From assembly GCA_034189035.1 (NCBI GenBank), contig JAXHVA010000115.1, positions 1 through 12,152 of the forward strand: 12,152 bases of DNA, read 5' to 3'. Shown piece by piece: positions 6,478 through 12,152 of this stretch. How positions within the stretch are numbered: the stretch's first letter is position 1; every line of letters begins with the position of its first letter. Source of the DNA: JAUXFK01 sp034189035. GTDB lineage: Bacteria; Desulfobacterota; UBA8473. The notes beneath the pieces were generated by a model, which did no database searches, had not been told where the DNA came from, and saw nothing but the letters and a program-made list of their open reading frames with translations. The position numbers were made by a program, and so were the translations under genes.

Positions 6478-7596
6478 CTATAACTCTAAATCGAGCATTT
6501 CCAGGAAAGCCTCAGCTCGTGTCCGAATTTGCCCTGCAGGGAGAGTTACATCGAGTTCAATGAAATAATTGGGAATATCTTTTTTCTTAAAGAGTTCCTC
6601 CATGTGAGGGATATCAAACTCGTGAGGATCGCAGAATTTCTCATAAAATAAGAATGCTCCCTGAACGCGATAGTCCTCAATAAGGCGTGCGATATAGTTC
6701 AGTCTGCTTCGACTCAAACCATCCTTAAGGGGGCAGCTGGGTTTTTCCAGATATCGAGTGGCAATTGCACAGAGTCTATCATCTTCAGAAGGGACCATGT
6801 TCCAGAAGTACCTGGTCCCCATGCAAAGCTCGTCTATGACAATGTTTGCCCCAGACTCTTCGATAATTCTTAACACTTCGGGATTATGAATTTCACCGCC
6901 GGCTATCATCAGCCGTGGTCCCGATGCAGCTCTGTCCCCACGGCCGGGCAATCTCTTTTTTACCTCTCTCAACAAGGCGTTATGCTCCTTTTTGTCCATA
7001 AACATACTCGACAATACAATCTCCATGGCCTCAACCCCAGACAGAGGAAGCTCATCGCCCTTTCTCAGTTCATAGATCTCCCGCATGAGTCTACGATTGC
7101 TGTTGTAAATATCTATGGCTACGTCCAGAGCCTCATCGGAAATCTCCTTTCCCGTCCACTTCTCAAGGGAATCCTTGAACCCGGACAGCTCTGCCACTAG
7201 ATTGGCCTTTGCGTGAGGGCTTTTAATCAATGTAGGCATGAATATATAATAACTGTAGTTAATAGGGAGGTGCATCCTCCAACTGTCAAATGTCTGGTGG
7301 ATATGTAAGCACGACTGGGCCATAACTATGCCATCCAGGTAATCGTATTTGCCAGTCAATCCCTGACTCAGGCAATCTCGGCAAAAGGGACAGAACATGC
7401 AATGAAGATAAGGCTCAGCTGGATCCGTAGGCTCAAGACCACCTACAATTCTAACCGGGAGAATGCCTGCAGCATAGAGGATCTCCTCTGGAGTATAGCA
7501 GCAGAAATAGCCGACGACTTTCCCCCCCGTCCTCTCCTTCCATTCCCGTGCATATTGATGGCGATTCTTTACCACCTCATGGAACCTCTCAAACAT
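6478..7596 (-). CDS. BcrC/HgdB-like subunit, benzoyl-CoA reductase/2-hydroxyacyl-CoA dehydratase family
   Basis: First gene of the cluster, 372 residues, the size of BcrC/BzdN. Recognisable segments are GYFCCYTPEEILYAAGILPV (29-48), the Cys-rich HCMFCPFCRDCLSQGL (65-80), GKYDYLDGIVMAQSCLH (82-98) and YEKFCDPHEFDIPHME (318-333). Likely cluster ligands lie among Cys32/33, Cys66/69/72/75, Cys96 and Cys322. A GTG at 7614 in the same frame would add six residues, but those codons are themselves the Shine-Dalgarno sequence, so ATG 7596 is the start. The protein should pair with the BcrB-like product. The run C66-x2-C69-x2-C72-x2-C75 is denser in cysteine than the minimal three-ligand set and might bind an extra cluster. 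Whether it reduces an acyl-CoA or dehydrates one cannot be told from sequence alone. Confidence 0.87.
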   Translation of the reverse strand: MFERFHEVVKNRHQYAREWKERTGGKVVGYFCCYTPEEILYAAGILPVRIVGGLEPTDPAEPYLHCMFCPFCRDCLSQGLTGKYDYLDGIVMAQSCLHIHQTFDSWRMHLPINYSYYIFMPTLIKSPHAKANLVAELSGFKDSLEKWTGKEISDEALDVAIDIYNSNRRLMREIYELRKGDELPLSGVEAMEIVLSSMFMDKKEHNALLREVKKRLPGRGDRAASGPRLMIAGGEIHNPEVLRIIEESGANIVIDELCMGTRYFWNMVPSEDDRLCAIATRYLEKPSCPLKDGLSRSRLNYIARLIEDYRVQGAFLFYEKFCDPHEFDIPHMEELFKKKDIPNYFIELDVTLPAGQIRTRAEAFLEMLDLEL

Positions 7597-7602
7597 CCAC
7601 TC

Positions 7603-7609
7603 CCTCCTT
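7603..7609 (-). promoter_or_regulatory. Strong ribosome-binding site that fixes the start of the BcrC-like gene
   Basis: On the minus strand AAGGAGG occupies 7609-7603, six bases before ATG 7596. The in-frame GTG at 7614 lies upstream of this site, so using it would place the ribosome-binding site inside the gene; the ATG is preferred. Confidence 0.8.
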
Positions 7610-7614
7610 TCCAC

Positions 7615-7910
7615 AAATCACTATATCTGTCCTACCGATAGACCCAATACACTAAAAAGTCAAGATAAAATTGCCAAAATGGGCGGGAAAAGAGCTCAAC
7701 CCCAGAAAATACTTGCTGAAAGGGTATCAGCCTTATTTACCTTGGTGAAGAGTCCCGAGAGTATCCAATCGTCCTTGTCGAGGGATAATACAAACTTTTT
7801 ATTAAAATTCCTAAAATATCAACTGCTGTTTTTGAACAACGTCCCTTATCCTCTCCCGTTCTCTATTCTTGCATTAATCGTTTGAGATTTCTAAACCTAG
7901 TAACCTGTCT
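7615..7910 (-). other. Leader/intergenic stretch between the cluster and the acyl-CoA synthetase relic
   Basis: About 300 bp with no convincing gene. On the minus strand one short frame without a start codon, ending at about 7706, reads protein-like (VLSLDKDDWILSGLFTKVNK, then ADTLSASIFWG) and stops at TGA; it may be a scrap of a lost gene. The promoter candidate and ribosome-binding site for the cluster lie at its 3' end. I see no strong hairpin, riboswitch signature or inverted operator. Confidence 0.35.
7635..7663 (-). promoter_or_regulatory. Possible sigma-70 promoter for the five-gene cluster
   Basis: On the minus strand TTGACT (7663-7658) is followed after 17 nt by TATCGG (7640-7635), giving a good -35 and a poor -10. 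A better -10-like TATAGT sits at 7625-7620 but lacks a matching -35 (ATTGGG). Either would start transcription a few tens of bases before ATG 7596. Evidence is by eye only. Confidence 0.25.
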
Positions 7911-9354
7911 TTATACGATACTCTCTATACTCATCGAGCTTAGAGATGCATATGCTATTTGATCCGGGCCGTAGTAGACAGGAATGTTTTTGATTTCAAG
8001 TACCTTGACAGTTTCTGATCCTTGTGAAGGCAATAAAGATGTCCCGATGATCGGCTTGTTGTATTTGGCTCTCATATCAATGATATCTTTTGCAAAGCCC
8101 TTTCCCATCTCTCAAGCTGACATCAACTCAAAAGTCCTTTTATCAGTGTGGGATATGCGTAAACCAACCGGGGAAAACATCGATGAGAAGGTTGGTGCCA
8201 CACAGATTGTACTATTGATATCATCCTGTCGAAGCAGGACATCAAGGGCCCTTGTTATTTCCCTAAGATCTACAACTCCGCCTGTAACGTCTACGGGGTT
8301 TCCATGACTCCAAAAATATGCGAGAAAGCTGTCTAGTTCCTCAAAGGTTTCCTTTGAGAGTTTGGCTACCTGTAGACCATGTTTTTCACATGCATCTGCT
8401 ATGAGCACACCCAGGTCCCCCTGGGCTCTCACTATGGCAACTTTTTTCCCTTTTGATAGAAGAGGTAAGAGGGAGAATTCCTTTGCGAGATTAATTACGT
8501 CTGTGTTTTTGTGGCATGAATGACTCCAGCTTGCGTACTATATAGCATCAAATACTTGAACTAACCCTACAAGAGAACCAGTGTGAGATTGTACAACGCT
8601 TGTTCCTGATTCTGCGGTCCCTCCCTTCAAGGTAATGAACGGTTTATTCTTTTTGTCACCTCTCTTGATGCGTTCATGAATTTTTTGCCATCCTTAAACC
8701 CCTCAATCAATGCAATAACCACCTTCGTTTTCGGGTCCTGAGCGAAATATTCGATGAAATCGCCACTATGTAAATCTGCTTCGTTTCCACTGCTTATGTA
8801 TTTGCTAAACCGGATGCCCTCTGTGGAACCACCCAGCGTGATTATTGTTGCAAGCGTACCACTCTGGGAGACAACAGATATATCACCTGGCGCGGGTATG
8901 GTGAAGTTTTTTTGAATACAGACTATGGGTAGCACTTTCTATCACCAGGGAGTTTGACCCTATCAATCTCATTCCTTTTTCACGGGCTGTCTGTAAAATA
9001 TTCTGCTCCAGCTTTTTCCATCTTGGTCGATCTCGGCGAATCCTGCAAATACCACAAGTCCGAATTTTGTTCCAGCTTAGGCGCATTCCTCGATTACCTG
9101 TGGGACTGTAACTGCTCCTACGCAGATAATTGCCAAGTCAACTCTCTGTGGTACACTCGTTATTCTATCATAAGTTTTTATACCCTGTGTTTCAGTCTCC
9201 TTTGGATTTATTGGGTAGATCTTTCCCGTGAAATTTGCAGCCTTTATGCAGAAAAGGCTAGTTGTTCCCATCTTACCGGGTGTCGATGAGGCTCCAATTA
9301 CCACTATACCCTTGGGCTTAAACAAAATATCCAGGTCCAAGACGATTTTTTCAT
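7911..9354 (-). pseudogene. Decayed alpha subunit of an ADP-forming acyl-CoA (acetyl-CoA) synthetase
   Basis: The segments, in order, rebuild an Acd/ACD-type alpha chain of about 480 codons. They are the CoA-binding Rossmann motif (FKPKGIVVIGASSTPGKMG), FGLVVFAGFAEIDQDGK, LEQNILQTAREKGMRLIG, ISVVSQSGTLATI (residues before the catalytic-His region), KPFITLKGGTAESGTSV with SHTGSLVG, VINLAKEFSLLPLL and VYYGPDQIAYASL. The likely start, ATG 9354, follows CAGGAGGG at proper spacing, but a run of A's right after it throws the frame. Further lesions are TAA at about 9077, a frameshift near 9010, another near 8935, one near 8640, a TAG with paired shifts at about 8480-8550 and TGA at 8114-8112. The ATP-grasp beta subunit is missing. 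The family makes ATP from acyl-CoA with release of the acid, or the reverse. The gene is certainly non-functional unless the sequence is very poor. Confidence 0.8.
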
Positions 9355-9505
9355 GAGTCCCTCCTGGTTGGTGTTCATCCATACATGAGTAGTTTTGTTC
9401 AAGGTCAATCAAGGCAAAGATTTTCACCGCAGGAATATATTGAGATATAGGGGCATAGTGCAATGTGCCCTTAAATCTGAGGCTGACGTAGAGATTGAGA
9501 AAAAG

Positions 9506-9584
9506 GGTCATTTATGGATGAAGACTATTTGTAATGTTAGTTTATCAATATCTATGGGTTTTGTAAAGGGTCTTATAAATGACC
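9506..9584. repeat. Perfect 10-bp inverted repeat
   Basis: GGTCATTTAT at 9506-9515 is the reverse complement of ATAAATGACC at 9575-9584, with 59 bp between the arms. It lies between the acyl-CoA synthetase relic and the ruvX promoter. It could be the stem of a long hairpin, a protein-binding pair or the ends of a small lost element; there is no T-tract to make it a terminator. Confidence 0.4.
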
Positions 9585-9600
9585 AAATGGGTTAAAGCCC

Positions 9601-9629
9601 TTGACTTCATTCTTTGTATAATATAGATT
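9601..9629 (+). promoter_or_regulatory. Likely promoter of ruvX-mltG
   Basis: TTGACT (9601-9606) is separated by 17 nt from TAGATT (9624-9629). A perfect -10 hexamer TATAAT also lies at 9617-9622, but with only 10 nt to TTGACT. The AT-rich tract ends about 50 bp before the ruvX start, a sensible 5' leader length. Which -10 is used cannot be decided by eye. Confidence 0.45.
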
Positions 9630-9677
9630 TATAAAAGTGTGATAGGTTTTGTTTAAAGATATTTTAAAGGTTGGACG

Positions 9678-10091
9678 ATGAAGATAATGGGCCTGGATGT
9701 GGGGAGTAGGACTATCGGAGTTGCAGTAAGTGATGATATGGGCTGGACTGCACAAGGGGTTTTAACCATTGCCCGTAAGAATTTGGATAAGGATATTGAA
9801 GAACTCAAGAAACTTACAGACCAGTACAAGGTTTTAGAAATCGTAGTGGGATTGCCTAAGAGAATGGATGGTACTATAGGTAAGCAGGCAGAAGAGGTGT
9901 TGGATTTAGCAGAAACCATACGTAACAGTTTAAATATCCCTGTAAAAACATGGGATGAGCGATTCTCAACAATTGCTGCCCAAAAAACCCTGTTAGAGGG
10001 GGATGTAAGTCGAAAAAAGAGGAAGAAGGTTATTGATAAGATAGCTGCTGTGTTTATTTTACAGGGATATCTGGATAGCAAGAGAATATAA
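9678..10091 (+). CDS. ruvX: Putative pre-16S rRNA nuclease / Holliday-junction resolvase-like protein RuvX (YqgF)
   Basis: A 137-residue RNase H-fold protein of the usual YqgF size. Conserved motifs are GLDVGSRTIGVAVSD (5-19, acidic Asp7), VVGLPKRMDGTIG (56-68), WDERFSTIAA (92-101) and VIDKIAAVFILQGYLD (118-133, Asp120). The three acidic positions of the active site are present. In E. coli the homologue takes part in 16S rRNA 5' maturation; resolvase activity was proposed from the fold. ATG 9678 has AAAGG about 7 nt upstream. The gene runs straight into mltG, its usual partner in many bacteria (often with alaS, absent here). It looks intact and is encoded opposite to the metabolic cluster. 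Confidence 0.93.
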   Translation: MKIMGLDVGSRTIGVAVSDDMGWTAQGVLTIARKNLDKDIEELKKLTDQYKVLEIVVGLPKRMDGTIGKQAEEVLDLAETIRNSLNIPVKTWDERFSTIAAQKTLLEGDVSRKKRKKVIDKIAAVFILQGYLDSKRI

Positions 10092-10094
10092 GTC

Positions 10095-11090
10095 ATGATA
10101 AAAAAGGGTTTTTCTTATTTTTTAATGTTGCTGATTGTTTTTGGATTACTAATAACTTTAAGTATCTTTGTTTATCTTGCCACACCTCCCAGTTATGCAA
10201 AAAATCCCAAAACTATAGAAGTACCTCAAGGTACTCACTTTACTCACGTGGCGGATACTCTCAAGAAAGAGGGGATCATTAAGAGTATATGGGGCTTTTC
10301 CCTTTTGGTTGGATACTTACAAGGGACCACACAGATTAAAGCAGGTGAGTATCTTTTTAATACTGACATGTTGCCATTGGAGGTCGCAGAAATTCTGTTA
10401 AAAGGTAAAGTATTACAGTACGGAGTTACAATACCAGAAGGGTATACTATATATCAAATAGCTGATCTATTACATAGATCGAAGTTCACCATAAAAGAAA
10501 AATTTTTAGAATCGTGCTATAATCCACTATTACTCTCCTCCTGGGGAATCAAGGGAGATAGTTTAGAGGGTTATCTGTTCCCTGATACTTACAAGCTTCC
10601 ACGGAATATCGATGAAAAGGGTATACTTACGCTTATGCTGTCCAGGTTCAAGAATGTTTATAATGAAAAATACGCAGAAAAAGCAAATAAGCTCGGTTTT
10701 TCAATGAAAGATGTTGTTACTCTCGCTTCTATTATAGAAAAGGAAACTGGAAAACCATCTGAGCGTCCATTAATCTCTGCAGTTTTTCATAATAGACTCA
10801 AAAAGCGCATCAGGCTTCAAAGTGATCCTACAGCCATCTATGGTCTCAATGATTTTAAGGGTAAAATAAGAAAAAGACATCTAAAGAGGGATACCCCCTA
10901 CAATACTTATATCCACTCTGGCCTGCCACCAGGCCCAATTGCTAATCCAGGAGAAGCCTCTATTAGAGCTGTCCTTTACCCTGCCGAGGTTGATTATCTG
11001 TATTTTGTTTCAAAGAACGATGGCTCTCACCACTTTTCGAATAACCTTAATGAGCATAACCGTGCAGTTTGGAAGTATCAAAAGAGATAA
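10095..11090 (+). CDS. mltG: Endolytic murein transglycosylase MltG (YceG-like)
   Basis: A 331-residue inner-membrane enzyme that cleaves nascent peptidoglycan strands and sets glycan chain length. Residues 6-29 form an N-terminal membrane anchor with only a few cytoplasmic residues before it. A LysM-like region lies roughly at 38-110 (IEVPQGTHFTHVADTLKKEG). The YceG catalytic domain follows: EGYLFPDTY (158-166), LASIIEKETGKPSER (210-224) holding the catalytic Glu in the E215-K-E217 stretch, RLQSDPTAIYGL (240-251), and PYNTYIHSGLPPGPIANPG (268-286). All hallmark motifs are there and the length is normal. ATG 10095 follows the ruvX stop by three bases, so the two are co-transcribed and probably translationally coupled. 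Confidence 0.94.
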   Translation: MIKKGFSYFLMLLIVFGLLITLSIFVYLATPPSYAKNPKTIEVPQGTHFTHVADTLKKEGIIKSIWGFSLLVGYLQGTTQIKAGEYLFNTDMLPLEVAEILLKGKVLQYGVTIPEGYTIYQIADLLHRSKFTIKEKFLESCYNPLLLSSWGIKGDSLEGYLFPDTYKLPRNIDEKGILTLMLSRFKNVYNEKYAEKANKLGFSMKDVVTLASIIEKETGKPSERPLISAVFHNRLKKRIRLQSDPTAIYGLNDFKGKIRKRHLKRDTPYNTYIHSGLPPGPIANPGEASIRAVLYPAEVDYLYFVSKNDGSHHFSNNLNEHNRAVWKYQKR

Positions 11091-11969
11091 CTTTAAAGAA
11101 CCTCTACTCAGTTTATAAATTACAAGGTTCACAGTTCGAATTAGGATATATCAAGGCAGACATAAGGTTCACTCTGACTTTTCATGCAAAATTGCTTAGC
11201 GTATAACACGGACCAGATGAATCCTGAATTAGTCTTTGAATCGAATAGCAAATTTATCGGTTTACCCTTGAACAATGAGCCCTGCGACTTTGAACCCGCG
11301 GGGTTACTCTTTAAGGACATCACTCAAACATATTCGTCAAAGCAGTTACTCAAGATTTAAAAATAGGAAAAAACCAATGAAAATAAAAAGGAATGCTCCT
11401 GTGTTTTTGTGGAAGTGGAATAAATATATAAAATTATTTTTATTGAAAGATGATAATGCGAAACTCGAAGATTACGTATAGCATAAAATGAGAAGGACAG
11501 GAAAATGGACTTGCTCATACTTTAATGGAATATGCCCACACAAGATATTGAGAGGATGTAATCTATGAAGCGTGAGATAAGTTTGCTGTATGGGATAAAG
11601 GCCTTTTAATGTTGATGAGTATCCAGAACTTGAGGCTGCCTTCCTTCGCTGCTATCTCTTCGGATTCCTTATAATACCAACCAGACCCTTGTTAGCCTAG
11701 TTTACCCGAAACATCGCTTGCCATTACTTACCTGGAAAAGCACCCTGATATTCTGGATGATTTTAAGGAAAGATTTTATAAGGACAATATGTAAACCGCC
11801 TTATAGCTTTTATGCTACATAAGGACTGGGAAAATACTGTCATGAAACGAATCAGATTGCCGGAAACTCCCTGAATATAGAGGTTAATTCATAAAGCGTG
11901 CAGAAAATATTCATAAGATAAATAAGGCCTGCTGAATAAGCGTTAATGTTTTGATATATTTATTTATAT
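11091..11969. other. AT-rich stretch with short degenerate coding scraps
   Basis: No credible complete gene lies between mltG and the transposase start. A 47-codon frame at 11217-11360 (plus; MNPELVFESNSKF, then IGLPLNNEPCDFEPAGLLF) lacks a clear ribosome-binding site and matches nothing I know. Protein-like fragments appear in changing plus-strand frames: DEYPELEAAFLRCYLFGF at about 11612-11665, and LPETSLAITYLEKHPDILDD with FKERFYKDNM at 11696-11794, ending in TAA. Together they look like a former gene broken by frameshifts and stops. I see no tRNA, clear terminator for mltG or intact insertion sequence here. Confidence 0.4.
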
Positions 11970-12009
11970 ATGTTAATAGGTTGGCCGAAAATGCAAGCAA
12001 TTTTGCATG
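11183..12009. repeat. 15-bp inverted repeat pair flanking the degenerate stretch
   Basis: CATGCAAAATTGCTT at 11183-11197 is the exact reverse complement of AAGCAATTTTGCATG at 11995-12009, with no further extension. The right copy lies just upstream of the transposase frame, where an IS left end would be expected. The left copy could be a relic of another end. The match might also be chance in AT-rich DNA. Confidence 0.35.
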
Positions 12010-12047
12010 TTTCTTCAAAAACCCTTGCACGAATCGGCGAAAAAATC

Positions 12048-12152
12048 ATGTACAGACGCTCAGAAAAGCAACTTGAATTTGAAAACTTCACATTACCGTT
12101 CTCCGGAAAGCTTTCATCCGAGAACCGCTGGGTCCGACTTGCCCAAATCATC
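12048..12152 (+). CDS. N-terminus of a DDE transposase (IS5/IS1182-like), cut by the window edge
   Basis: From ATG 12048 the frame reads MYRRSEKQLEFENFTLPFSG followed by KLSSENRWVRLAQII and is open to the end of the window. The pattern Q-L-x-F-x-x-F-x-LPF-x-GKL-x-x-x-NRWV-x-LA is the typical N-terminus of a widespread group of IS5/IS1182-type DDE transposases, as I recall it. The frame is also open upstream to an ATG at 11970, but the usual family start corresponds to MYRRSEKQ. A ribosome-binding site is weak or absent, common for transposases. The catalytic domain lies outside the window, so intactness cannot be judged. The left IS terminus should lie at about 11950-12047. Confidence 0.7.
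   Translation, partial: MYRRSEKQLEFENFTLPFSGKLSSENRWVRLAQII

Noticed and set aside
7597..7614. GTG 7614 as start of the BcrC-like gene
   Set aside because: The first codons would be the ribosome-binding site itself (translating to M-E-R-R-E-W); ATG 7596 has that AAGGAGG at ideal spacing.
912..9354. Genetic-code change with TGA as a sense codon
   Set aside because: The NrfD gene itself ends in TGA, only this gene and the acyl-CoA synthetase relic have internal TGA, and the relic also has TAA and TAG stops plus frameshifts, so ordinary decay explains it.
9587..9600. Hairpin GGGTTAAAGCCC before the ruvX promoter
   Set aside because: The stem would leave almost no loop and includes a wobble pair; not a plausible terminator or operator by itself.
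11099..11130. Terminator after mltG (GAACCT/AGGTTC)
   Set aside because: The 6-bp arms have a 20-nt loop and no T-tract follows; too weak to call.

Overview
The window most likely comes from a strictly anaerobic bacterium that handles acyl-CoA or aromatic-CoA intermediates, plausibly one of the Desulfobacterota. That placement is inference: it rests on a benzoyl-CoA reductase/2-hydroxyacyl-CoA dehydratase-type gene pair, a DMSO-reductase-family molybdenum/tungsten enzyme with ferredoxin and NrfD-type membrane partners, an ADP-forming acyl-CoA synthetase relic, ordinary bacterial ruvX-mltG housekeeping genes, and many decayed insertion-type genes. No rRNA or other taxonomic marker is present.

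Layout. Positions 1-173 hold the start of an unidentified minus-strand gene. Positions 249-789 hold plus-strand gene debris: a frameshifted protein remnant joined to what looks like the tail of an integrase-type transposase. A minus-strand terminator at about 788-823 closes the main locus. From 7596 down to 912 (minus strand) lies a compact five-gene cluster: a BcrC/HgdB-like subunit, a BcrB/HgdA-like subunit, a Mo/W-bisPGD oxidoreductase, a four-cluster ferredoxin-like subunit and an NrfD-like membrane protein. The NrfD gene is split by one in-frame TGA. Upstream, 9354-7911 (minus strand) is a heavily frameshifted alpha subunit of an ADP-forming acyl-CoA synthetase. On the plus strand, 9678-11090 carries ruvX and mltG behind a plausible promoter. 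Positions 11091-11969 are AT-rich with only short coding scraps, and the window ends inside the start of a DDE transposase gene.

How the genes may work together. The Mo/W subunit, four-cluster ferredoxin and NrfD protein resemble the catalytic, electron-transfer and quinone-linked membrane subunits of polysulfide/DMSO-reductase-type complexes. The catalytic subunit has no visible Tat signal, so the complex should face the cytoplasm. Its tight linkage to a cytoplasmic BcrB/BcrC-like pair suggests a joint redox pathway between the quinone pool or membrane potential and an acyl-CoA (or other low-potential) reduction or dehydration. The ATP-hydrolysing activator normally needed by the BcrB/C-HgdA/B family is absent from the window. 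This combination is the most interesting part of the sequence; its substrate cannot be read from the DNA.
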